The notes beneath the pieces are model-generated. The model saw nothing but the letters and a program-made list of their open reading frames with translations, did no database searches and had not been told where the DNA came from. The position numbers and the translations under genes were made by a program. From Notospermus geniculatus (lineage: Eukaryota > Nemertea > Pilidiophora > Heteronemertea > Lineidae), in the NCBI GenBank assembly GCA_002633025.1, contig NMRB01000427.1:129163-193162 (forward strand): a stretch of DNA of 64,000 nucleotides, given 5' to 3'. Positions 35,401-48,300 of the stretch are shown piece by piece. How positions within the stretch are numbered: position 1 is the first letter of the stretch; each line of letters starts with the position of its first letter.

Positions 35401-38400
35401 ACACAATGCCACCAATATTGATAGATGACGCAGTAAAATTGTACAAATTGAGAAGTGAACAAGAAGATCGTATGACTTAATTCGTAAGATCCATGGCCAA
35501 TTAAATCTTCCAATTTGAAAGGATATTCTTTGATTCCTTGTATCTGTTTGCTAAGTGAACTCACAGTTAAAATGAGAAACTTGCACAATAACAAAGATTG
35601 CAGCTAATGAGGGCAATATCTCGGAAATTTCATTAATGGAATTAACTTGATTTTACCGGGTTGACTGCCATGAAACTGTAACGCCCACATCGTCAAGAAA
35701 TGTTATTTCTCATCAACTTACAAAAGAGAGCGGCAACTTTTCAATGAGAGAGGACAGCAGACGGAAACAGGTTCAAGCCTCCTCAAGTGACACATTCACA
35801 GTTTTCTCCAACTTTCTGCCAGTTGTTGACACATGTTGAAGACATCATACAGAAAAACTTCTAGCCGACGTCAGTTTTCATGTTCACCAAGCGGCTACGA
35901 CAAAGCTGCAGGAATTAGATGATATTGTGACAAACAGAATGGTCAGAAATGGTTCATGCAGATGAGAAATTCATTCTTCTGAATTTCTCACGTCTTGGTA
36001 TTTTGATATTTTGTGACCAATGTTCTGTATCTGGTAGAATTCAGGCCGCCGATCCAATCAATGAGCAGTGAGCATGGTGAGTGGGTGGAATAAAACACCA
36101 ACTGCTCTAAGTAATTTATATGCCCCTCTCTGTTAACAATCCAAGCCAATGTTGTGCAGGAGTTATCGTAAGTCAATATCAGAGGAGTGCCTCCACATTC
36201 CAACTCAACTTGACCAGCAAATCTCAACATCAGAGGCAGTCATCGCAGGTATTTCTGTAGAACAAGCTTCCACGTTGTTTGTGATATTAGGAAAAATAGG
36301 CCAGCTTTTTCCATCACAGCAAGAGTTGGTAGAAACCATCACTTACAGGTCTCAATTACACTAATTGACTAGACCATTAACGAACAACAAAGAATCCAAT
36401 GGTCATTTTACGGGCTCCATTGTAATCTTTGTGGTCGATGACTGAACAAAAGAAAGACCAAAGGCTAGAATGGACAGGAAGGGCTTCAATATGGCTAACA
36501 TATGGTTCCGAGAGCTGCGGAAAACCTAAACATGTCATTTAGATAATTAGTGGCAAATGAAGGGTGGACCTCAGGAATAGGGCCCGAGGCCGCCCATTGT
36601 CATCAGTAAGGGTTTCTTCACCTGGGGTCATATTGCCAGAGATGATGTTCCGGTGTGCCCTGGTGACAAATATAGACTATAGCTAGCTATTTCATAAGTG
36701 AAATAATGTTAGCCAATACTGACAGCTCCGTAGTGCTCACAATAGGCATCATATTTGATAGACATATGCCGTAATATTAAGGGAAGGGTCTCGTGTAACC
36801 ATTGTCTACGCAATGAATGGGAAGGGCTCGCATTAGCACCACAAGGCTCTGAATGATGAACTTTTGTTATGTGATACTAGTAGTGTTGAATGGAATGTTT
36901 TGGCCATATTTCATCGCACAACACTCTGCTAAGTTATCAAACCATAGAGAGAAAAGCAGAAGAGCCAAAATATTACCAAACAACAACTGAAGCCAACAAA
37001 CACCCCACATTTCTTTGAATAAAATACACGGTGCTTCATCAAAGTGAGTTACCAATGTGAGCATGTGAAAAAATTCTCCTCTTGAACATGGCATCTTCGA
37101 AGATGAAACCACTGAACTGTTTTCTGCAGTGACCTTTCGGTGACTGTCAACAATTTTATGAAAGTAGAAGACAAAGCGGGCAGTCTTTGTTAAGTTATTA
37201 TGTGATTACGCTGCTACACAATGGATGCATCTAAACTTGACCTCAAGATATAACAAGTGGCCAGGGAGTGTGTTATTAACTATGATAAAAGATCAAAAAC
37301 CGAAGCCTTGTTGAGGAAGTTCTGAGCAAAGGGGAGATTTTTGAGCAAATAGGATTAAGCGAGGCTGATGGTTTGATTAGAAACCATCATAAACGGTAAG
37401 CCTCCCTTAAAAGAAGTGAAGACTTAATAACTAGTAAACCAAACGAAATGGGCAAAGACAGGAGAAAACACCCACAGGCCCTACTCGTTTGATGTGGAGA
37501 TGATCACCACTATTTCTAGTCAGCAACTGTTGGAAGTTGCCAACTTTTAAGATAGCGATCGGCGGGCAAATAATGACAGTTACAGTTTCAATTCTTTCAA
37601 GAACAATAGGAGAGAGTGAAAAAACTTTTCAAATAGATTCATTGCGGTTTCAATGACTTTAGAAATTTGATGATCTTGCCAAGTTCAAAGCTACTTGCCA
37701 CTGAAAGTCCCTTTGATCATGAAATACTTTCTTTGTGACTTGGAATAATTTTGGTCATCCAAGGAATAGCTGATTGAAGGTACAAGGGGGACGGGTGCAG
37801 TTATTTCTTATCAATGTCAAATCAGGGTTTGGAGTCAAGAAATGTTTGAAACAAAGCCAACAAAGGGAACATCAAACGTTACGTAGCAACAGACAAGACT
37901 AAAGGAAGTATTTTTCTATCCGGATGTACACCTCTTGGGGGCAGACTCCATGAATCGTGTCTGGTTGATTGAAACACGGCCATTTTGATATGAACTTTGC
38001 TTTATTGTTTCGGTCTTTCCCTTTGCCATCAAAAGATTGTCCCACGGCAGACAGGTGGAACTAGCTTTCTGATCTAAGTGGCCGATCTCTTTACAACATT
38101 CAAATGAAGTGACCAACATCAGGTAAGTCACATTTCAATCAGTAAGAAATAAATCTTTATAATAAAAATCAGATTTTGACAATGATTAGGTAGACCCCGA
38201 TGTATCAATTCCTTCATATTTGATGCATTCTCAATCAATCGTGCAACAAATGCGTACAGATCAATCATTCCCAATGAGGTACCCGCGGAACTAACGTCAC
38301 GACGCGGCGCTGCGATCGATGCACCCGAAGTTCCTTTTTTCTAACGTTATTTCCATTTATTTCTAGAGTGAAAATAACCCGTTTCTGTTGGTCGCCTGGC

Positions 38401-39133
38401 AGTAAACTTACATCATCCTGTAGCAGATGAAAATTTCTTAAATCTTGCTTTTTTCCTTAAAATGAGGAGATAGGTTGGCGATAAAAGCAACGTTTTTGTC
38501 TCATTTTTCCTGTAGAAAAATGTACAGGTCACTTTTTCATGACGCAACGTCAACACCTAAAATGACGTCAATGACATCGCGACGGGTCAATCGATCACAT
38601 CGCCACCGCGTAGCAAAGTTTGTCAAGCGGGTATCCCATTAAATGCTACCGGTATTTCAATTTCTTAAGCAATAATCCATCATTCACACTGTAACAAAAC
38701 CTAGAAAATAAAACTACTTGGTCCCAAATATGGTTTAATATCAAATGATATGTGTTTCTAATTTTAGTCAGAATTCCACCAAGATTACAGCCAGCAAAAT
38801 GCCTACATGTATTCCCACACAATGTTTTGCACTACTGCAACATGAATGTCTTTTTAATTCAATGGTGGAAATAAGGAAATATATTTACTGGACACAGAAC
38901 ATGGCATTAGAAGCATACATTTTTTAACACATTTAGCAGAGTTCTGGGGCCAATTCATAAAAGATAAAATCATCCAGCACAAACACTCAGAGAGCATTAA
39001 TTTTACATTACACCTCCAAACAAGGGGCCATTCATGGCACAGGAGGCCACAAAAAAATATATCACAAAGCGAGAAATGGACTTCTCCATTCTTGCACATT
39101 CCCAACAAAGAAATTTTCTCCTTATTCACCAAG
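29484..39133. other. Intergenic stretch downstream of RALGAPA
   Basis: Mostly AT-rich and free of obvious repeats. ORFs such as 30560-30877 (+), 31172-31453 (+), 32816-33076 (+) and 36149-36364 (+) have no recognised product. An ATG-plus-donor pattern at 29815-29856 is noted separately. I cannot support a gene here. Confidence 0.45.
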
Positions 39134-39139
39134 TTTATT
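39134..39139 (-). terminator. Polyadenylation signal AATAAA for RALGAPA
   Basis: AATAAA on the minus strand lies 42 nt downstream of the RALGAPA stop codon. It implies a very short 3' UTR with cleavage around 39110-39120. More distal signals may also be used. Confidence 0.55.
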
Positions 39140-39180
39140 GCACATTTAATTACGCTAAAATTCCAGGTCTTCTCCGAATA

Positions 39181-39332
39181 TCATCTTCGGTTTTCTGGTG
39201 GTGAAGCAGAGGTCGAAGGTGATTGCGTCTTATGGGCAGATTTTCTTCCGCTGCGAAATGACAAGCGGCGTGCCAAGGACTTCTCTGTAGGAGGAGCTGG
39301 GAACAGAAATACACTTTCATCAGCAGCAGTCC
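39181..39332 (-). CDS. RALGAPA: RALGAPA terminal exon 15 with stop codon
   Basis: Acceptor TACATTTCAG, phase 1 in, TGA stop at 39181-39183. It encodes a basic, Ser/Pro-rich tail: [20 protein letters not shown], then [12 protein letters not shown] and a [10 protein letters not shown] end. The RRLSF motif is a typical basophilic kinase site. A poly(A) signal follows about 40 nt after the stop. It is joined to exon 14 across a 9.45 kb intron, the longest in the window, so an unseen exon in between cannot be excluded. Confidence 0.78.
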
Positions 39333-42300
39333 CTGAAATGTACAGAAAATTTTTGTGCATTTATATGAACACTCTCATTCCTCAGCAATATGATGGAATA
39401 TGACGTGGCGAAATGAAATGAATGTTATCTATATTCAATGTAGAATTTTTTTGTGATATTTCTTGAGTATTCTTTGATTTCTATGGAAATGTTTCAGGAG
39501 GATTAAAATTATCATAAACTGTATCACTAGTAGCAGATTGTTTTCCAGGATGATGATTATTAGTTACAAAGAATGAACCATATCGAAATGTACTGGACAG
39601 GTGCAAGTAAGAGGCTGGCCTAAAAAATTGGTTTGTTTACAGTAAATTGAAAATAAGTCAACCGCACCTGAAAGTTTTTTTAAAGGAACACATGACAAAT
39701 TTTGGCCTGTATTCTAGAAGGCTCCTTAAATTTTAGGTCCACTTTAAGCTTTTGTATTTTGCCCTGCAAACAATAGCTAAAGGTAAACCTTAGAATTAGA
39801 AGGAAGCTTCTAGAATATCGCCCTTTGACTTTATCAAGGTGTGGACACAGTAAACAAACAATAATATTAGGCCAGCCTAAATTGTGGACTTTTGGACGAA
39901 GTCACAAGAAACTGTGGGGTATGATTTGCCATGCATCAATCAGGCACGGATCCAGCGTTGACAGAAAGGGGGGGCGCAGCTTGATGGAGGTGGCAGACAA
40001 CGAACGCAGGAAGCCCAATTTAAGTGCTTTTAGATGCATTTTCCTGGCATCTGAGAGCAAAATACTCGAATTTTTTATGTGATTGAATTTTTCTTGATAA
40101 AAAAAATCATTGCTCTGCCGAAAATAGGGGGGGCGTACGTCCCTTCCGCCCCCCTCTGGATCCGTGCCTGTCAATGTACAACGATCATGCAGCAGGATTG
40201 GTGGCTCAAGATGAAAGCATGTGAAAGACAGGTGCATTGTTACCGAAACTGGGCAGAGAAGGCAGCCACCAGATTCAGCATCACATATTCTACAATGAGT
40301 GTGGCCCACAATGAATGTCGGGAAGACCTTAGAGTTCCTTTACCATATGGACTACAAGAGATTGCTACATGAGAATGAAGTAGCGCTTCACTGCAGCCCT
40401 GTTGGATACATAGGTGCAATAAGGTAAGGACAGGACAATTTTTAGAACGATAGGTTTGGAATTTTTTCCTGCTATGAAAAACCCACTTACAAAATGAGTG
40501 AATGACAATAGATTATGATTATAAGCTGATTCTGAAGGTGTATGTCAAGTTTATTCTTGAACTCAGACACATCTTCAACAACAAATGCCAGACTCCACAT
40601 GGCACAATTTCATTATTAAACTTACTAAGTTTTTAGAACCAAATCTTGATGATTTCAAAGGGAAACATTAAACCTACTGGATGCTTATGTATGTCCACAT
40701 TTGTTTTGTATCAACATCATATGTTTGAGGAAAATATTACTGAATGATTCAGAGAAACAATAGCACATTGGCAGGTTTTAGGTACACAACAATGCCAGGG
40801 TTGCCTAGCACCCACCACCATGACAAATGAAGCACAGCGCTGCTGAAATGAAATATGTGCATAAGGTGTGTGCCAGGGTTCCTTCACCAAGAAAAAAGAC
40901 CTCACAGGGCAGCACTTTCATTTCACAATTCAAATACCATAAAATGCTTCCAATCTGATGACATGTCCCACCCACAACCTCTACCCTCTCCAACCCCCCT
41001 TTATCACACTAAAGAACTATTTTGGCCTCTCTAGCTGCCAAGCCTCTAAGGCATATTAGGGCATAAACATTATCAAGGAAAGATCCCACCTGAACCAAAT
41101 CAAAGAACAGAGAATGCTGTCTGGCCTTTCCTACTACATCATCTTTGTCTAATCAAGCAACATCTTGACAGGTTTCTTACACAGGGCAAATACGAAGTTC
41201 AGGGGTATCTTTTCTTCTTCCGTCAACCCTAATTACTGTCTATAAACATCATGTTCATAGAATTATCAAAATACTGAAACCTACTAAGTCCGGTAGGATA
41301 CTTTTTCAATACCACATAACCATTCAATTTAAATGACAGAAATACAGACTTTGATGGTCTTCTCGCTCCATTCAGGCCAGCAGCTCAAATTTCACAACAT
41401 TGGCCTACAAATGACCATAAAGCCTAAACGATTATCATAAAACCTCCAAAAGTGCCTATTACCAGATGCCAGCCTCAGTTGTAGTCAGCTGCCACACTTT
41501 TACTATACTCAGATGTTTCAGAGTACAAAGCACTGTGAGAGCTGCAGAAGCAGTTGATCCTGTAGGCCTACGCACAGAATATACTCCTAAGTCAGTCCTG
41601 CATCAAAGTAAAGTGTGAAGTCATCCACAAGGTCAAGCCCATTGTTGGGGACCATTATAAAAAAGATCAAAAGAGACATGAAAGGGATGAGTAGGTAGTA
41701 AGAATCTTTATGTACAGCAAGGGCATCTTGGACAAGGCCACACTGCATCCACAGGAGTGGCGCCGTTACTTTCCCCAAGAGATGATTTCAGTCACTGATG
41801 AATGGAACACCTCATCCTTTCTTTGAAATTCTCGTACAGCTAGAGCCAGAAGCTTTTCACTGTTTACTTAGAAACTGTACAGATATGTTCGTCATTGTTA
41901 CGGTGAGACGCAACCTGTGTTGACATCTGTTGCACAAGTAAAGGATCGAGGATTAACCTGAGGAAGAAAAGCATTAAACATCTTCACATCTTTTTGACGT
42001 GAGTAACCAGATTCCTCGTGGACAATTCAAGCCATTGTCGGCGGGAAACCACGTTCTTTGCAGACCATTCAGCGTAATGAAGAAACGATGGCGATTCTAC
42101 AGGCTACCTGGAAAAAATCTGCATGTTCTTCCATCGTGGTTTCCAAACCATGCATTAGTCTATTGGCAGAAGAAAATACTTCTAGTGTTAAGGATTCCCA
42201 ATCACATTAATGGCGAGGAATGACATATCCCGATTGGCAAAAACTCAGGTGGCATTCGCATAATCAAAAGAATTCTTCGACTGGGTGTCTGATAAGAACG

Positions 42301-45300
42301 GCAGATTCTTGCGGTACAATGAGAGTAGCGTAATGCTTGCCGTTAGTAATGGCTGGTCACATTTCAAACATCAACTTTTTGCCGCCGGATAAGAAGTCAA
42401 CAAGACACCATTATGAAATCACTATGTGAATAGGACGCGTTTCATATTCAAGAAGATTAGTACAGGATGACAGATTAGTAAGTTCATGCCATTAGAATTG
42501 TCCTGAATTCTCCGAGGGATGCTTGGCATCTTGGAAATTTTTAAATGTGAAGGTCAATCTAGCCTACTGGATGTTCACACCGCCAGACTGACAAACCATT
42601 CAGTAGAATGGGGGCAGGAAAGCATGCCCCAAAGTTCACGACATCATGACATGGGCTTGAGTGAACTGTTTTTTGGGCTTCACCCACACTGCCAAGAAAT
42701 GTACTCTGTCTGTATAGTATATCATAAAATCTCAGAGTCAGAGACATCAAAATTCATCATTAAATAACAAAATCCTAGCAAGTCCACACACAAAATGTGT
42801 CATGACATATCATAATGTTGACCACTTTTCACAACATTCTGCAGGAGAGAACACCAACATGCAACATCATAAAACATGCAAATGAGGAGACATGAAGTTT
42901 CTAGAACAACAACCGATGCTTGAGGTTTTTTCTTTCTGAGGAATAAGTGAGCTATGCTTGGAAACGAATTAAAAGGCATGAACAATATGAAGCAGAGTCA
43001 GTAGTCCTAGAAAATCTTCAACTCTAACTGGGCATGTAGCCTACCTGCATGCATCTACTAAATTCTGGTAGAGATACTGATACAGGGCAAACACAATGCT
43101 TTGGAGGTCGTAATGAAGGAAAATTTAGGTGCATGCAGCTCTAAAGGAAGGGTGTACAAGCAAATTTCTGGATATCTCCTCGCCAGCTGGTTATTTACCA
43201 GGATGCTGGGAAGAGTAGGGAGCATTCTGCCACTTGGGTCAAGGGTCAAATGGGGGGGGGGGGGNAGGGATAAAGGGAGATTATCGAACTTAAATCTTTG
43301 CACATCTTCATGAAGCTATTTTTTAAAACGCCAAACATTTTCAGGAAATATGAAAGGTTGCATGTGTGGGTTACATAAGAGTGTCCTGTCCATCAAAAAT
43401 AATGCAAAAACATTCAGGGTGTCCCAAAAACAGTATCAGAATGGTATGTAGAATTCAATGGTAATGGTATTAGTGAATCCTTGCTCAGAGCAATGACAGA
43501 GAGTTGCTGAACTTGATCAGGTATGGACTTTTATCTTTTCCCACTCTGTAGTTTTGACATGTTTGATAGAAAAGCACAGCTGCCAAAGTTAATTGTACAG
43601 GAACACCCCCTGCCTTGCAAGAAAACCCATAGAAAAATGCTGCCGGCACAAAACATAAGAACAGGACCCAAGAGTGGCTAATTACATGAGCTCAAGCAAA
43701 GAAAAGAAATGAGACAAACCACTGGCACTGTTGGTGTCTACCGACCATCAATGTGCTACAACAAGGAACATCAACGAAATGTTGTTAGATAAGGAAATAA
43801 GAAAATTGCAAGTGTGGGTTAAAAACTGAAAATCTAAACTTCAACGAACCATGCACGGATAGTGCGAAAAAATAATGACACGACATATTTTGAACATCTT
43901 ATAAATACCATTTTTGCATCCGACAGGGCTACAATATGGGTTTAAACACTCGTAAATTGCTGGGTATTTCGAAAGCATTTGCAAGGGCTGAACTGTGTGT
44001 GCGTCCTGAAAACATAAGATGATGTTGAAATGATGTTAGTAAGATAATGAGTGAATGATAAAGGCACAGCTTGCAGGATCTCCACTTGCCCAAATCTCAA
44101 GTATTGGAAGCAGTGCCAATTCATGGAGGCCTTCCCAGCCCACATACCAATCAATGTCTGTGAGACTGGCAATCATGTCTGTCAGCCCTGTCGCAGACAT
44201 AAACTTGCACAGATGTGAGGTAGCACACAGGTTTTAGCTCACAGACATGGCTTGCAGGAAAGATCTCACTGACCATGCTGTGTGTGCTACCTGCTTATCC
44301 TTCCCAATATAAATGACATGTAAGTTTGGTTTGGTCAATCTATGTTGTGGGGATGGTTCTTCGAACTGGCCCTAATGCATTTCCTACACAGTAACAGTGC
44401 TGCTAATGCATGTACCATTACTGCTGGTGTATATATTATCAAATGGAAATGGAAATGAGAGAGAGATTAACCTGGAGGAAGTCAAGGTAAGGAGCTGTAG
44501 TCAATGATATAATTTCATTATGATTGTGTTAAGACAGACTGGATGGGATACTGGAGGTGGGGCATGAGAGATGTGGATGAACGAATTGATGACGATGCAG
44601 ATTACCCTGAAAACAATATCATTGTGAGAGACAGGCATGACTATGAAAAGCAACGTGTGTTGACCCATTCAGTACAACACTTGCATAATTTGAGCGTTTC
44701 TGGTGCTGCAGTTTGCCAAATGCAATCTTCTTGTACTTGATAATGATTTCAGTGTATGTATAGATTTTGACAAAATAAACATTCCTTCGTCAAATATTTT
44801 CTCCTTAAAATTCATAAGAATATCTTCCAGAAGATCTTGTGCCTGTTTCCAGTGGTACTGAATGTGTCTTGCCAGGCATGGACATACTGGTGATTTTCAT
44901 CTGATGCAGTGGTAGTGGATGATGACAAATATAGCTGAATTAGGTACGGGTAGCACAGCTGGCACCACTTCCAAACTAGGTGCATGTTGACCAAATATCA
45001 GTGTTCTCTAGATGGGCTGGTTGTGCTCTGCGGTTCACCAGAATATCCTTCACTATTCTTTACCATTTACAAGTTAGTTGGTGGCCACACCTTAGCAGAA
45101 GAAGATTGTCATTTAATTGACACACCAAGCATATTCTTACATTGACAATACTTCTGAATAAATAGTGCAACAGTCTCATAAGTGAACATCACACTTTTAA
45201 CACTTTGGCAATTGCGGGGAAAATGATCAGCTGTATTTATCAGTAAATACTACAATATCTGTATACTGCTCATGTCAACAGGACAGAGGATTGTGCATCA

Positions 45301-48300
45301 TGCTGCTATTGACTGATCCAACATCATAACAATGGTGATCACTTAGGAGGACATTCAGCATTTTTTAAACCTCAATCATTAGTCTGCATGCCAGTTCCTT
45401 ATCGAAATGTAACGTGTTTAACATATCATTGCAAAAATATTGAAATTGAAGTTAATAGTAATCAGTCTTCTTGCTAGGCACTCTTAACTGGGTTGGACCC
45501 CACACTTGTTCTACATTTTCTTNAATGGAGTGGGCTGGTCTACCAAAGTGATGTTACAAGTCCGATTTTACAGTATGTTCAAATGGAAATGGAAATGAAA
45601 GAGAAATTAACCTGGAGGAAGTCAAGGTAAGGAGCTGTAGTCAATGATATAATTTCATTATGATTGTGTTAAGACAGACTGGATGGGATACTGGAGGTGG
45701 GGCATGAGAGATGTGGATGAACGAATTGATGACGATGCAGATTACCCTGAAAACAATATCATTGTGAGAGACGGGCATGATTATGAAAAGCAACGTGTGT
45801 TGACCCATTCAGTACCAACACTTGCATAATTTGAGTGTTTCTGGTGCTGCAGTTTGCCAAATGCAATCTTCTTATACTTGATAATGAATGATTTCAGTGT
45901 ATGTATAGATTTTGACAAAATAAACATTCCTTCTTCAAATATTTTCTCCTCAAAATTCATAAGAATATCTTCCAGAAGATCGTGTGTCTGTTTCCAGTGG
46001 TACTGAATGTGTCATGCCAGGCATGGACATACTGGTGATTTTCATCCAATGCAGTGGTAGTGGATGATGACAAATATAGCTGAATTAGGTATGGGTAGCA
46101 CAGCTGGCACCACATCCAAACTAGGCGCATGTTGACCAAATATCAGTGTTCTCTAGTATGGGCTGGTTGTGCTCTGCGGTTCACCAGAATATCCTTCACT
46201 ATTCTTTACCATTTACAAGTTGGTTGGTGGGCACATCTTAGCACAAGAAGATTGTCATTTAATTGCCACACCAAGCATATTCTTACATTGACAATACTTC
46301 TGAATAAATAGTGCAACAGTCTCATAAGTGAACATCACACTTTTAACACTTTGGCAATTGCGGGGAAAATGATCAGCTGTATTTATCAGTAAATACTACA
46401 ATATCTGTATACTGCTCGTGTCAACAGGACAGAGGATTGTGCATCATGCTGCTATTGACTGATCCAACATCATAACAATGGTGATCACTTAGGAGGACAT
46501 TCAGCATTTTTTAAACCTCAATCATTAGTCTGCATGCCGGTTCCTTATCGAAATGTAACGTGTTTAACATATCATTGCAAAAATATTGAAATTGAAGTTA
46601 ATAGTAATCAGTCTTCTTGCTAGGCACTCTTAACTGGGTCGGACCCCACGCTTGTTCTACATTTTCTTTGCTCTCATCACCATCTCCCCTTAATTGGTTT
46701 ACAAGGAATATTTCACTGAGCTGCCCTCTTGCAAACATGAACACCTCATATGACCAACATCATTACCGGTACACCCACAGAAGTATGACATTGATGGGCC
46801 AAGTGAGAATCACATCAAATCACACCCATTTCAGAAACATCCTGGCTAGAAGACTGTTAATTGAACAGAACATCTATAACGCAGTGTGACAATGATATAC
46901 ATGTAAAACCAAAAAGCATTTCCACCAATCACATTTAACAACTGCAAGACGATCGAAATGTGAATGTGAAAAGTTGTAATTGTATCATTTATAAGCTAAA
47001 TGGGTTATCCACAATACCTTCTCAAGCAGGTGGTGTATTACCAACTTTTATGTGAGATGCTACCCACTTCCATATTTCTTGACCTCTTGCAAACAGTTAA
47101 AATGTGCACAAGGATGAATGATCTGAACTGGGCCTTAACTGCAGTGCACAACCATCCACAACTGACTCTAACATAAGATTTACCCTTGCCATTTTAGACA
47201 CACAGGATAAGCTGGGATGATAACACCAGTCATACACTGGTAGGAGGAAACCGGGTTCCCACAGGTTGTATGAAGACACAACTTTCTCTCTTTAATGAAT
47301 TTGCTGGATTTCATACCCGAAGGATTTGCAGGTTTACAACAAAGCCCTTCAAATAGGACAGACTCCCTGAATGAGATGAAGCAAGGAATCCAGGATTGCA
47401 ATCACCAACTGACACACACAACCATTAGGCTCTTTGTTTCATGAGGTTCTTTTAAACTGCTTGTGACAATTACTTGGAAGTTAAGCTGTGGGCATATTCA
47501 TGAATCTTCTAAATCAAGAAGAATAGCAGCCCTTGATCACATATGCCACAGCTGGGCTTTCTTGCAAGCCTTCCCCTGCTATGACATGTTATTTTGGTTT
47601 TATGCTTGAGAAAGTGTCCTGAATTTTGTACCCAAAAAACGAAACAAAATTCAAAACCACAGCTTTCATATGTTTCCCCAGTTATAATTGAGCGATTCTC
47701 ATTTCATTCTCATCAGTTCTTAACTTTCATCCCTCACCACTATTTCCAACAGTGATCAAACCCAATATAAGTAGCCAAATTTCATTGTTGAATGGCTTTC
47801 TTTAACCAGAAACTTGACCCCACCGAATGGAATCGCCCAACTCGCATCATTCTCAACAATAGGTTATAGAATCCTTACACGCAGAAAAAGGTTTAAAAAT
47901 CAGTAGAAGTTATACGTCGACGGAAGCCATGGATCCTACCAGGCCAGCTTGCTTGATGGGTCAGTGTGGAAGGCACTATCAAATAAGATGGATCAAGTTA
48001 AACTATTCCAGCCTCGCTGATCCTTTCCGTCACTGAAACTACTCCCTTTAATGTGCATAAGTTGTTGAAATGACGGCAGGCACCAACCAACATGAAAATG
48101 ATCCAGACACAGGGTTTTGCTCTTCGGCCAGTCCACATTTTTTAACATCTACTGAACGATCTAGTCACAACATAAGTACAGAAATTTTTATCAGTACATA
48201 GCATTTTGCGACAGAAACTGGTAAACTGATGTATTTTTCTCAGATTTCTTTAAGCCATCAATCAAGCAAAGTTCAGCAATAACAGTACCGTACACTGTGA

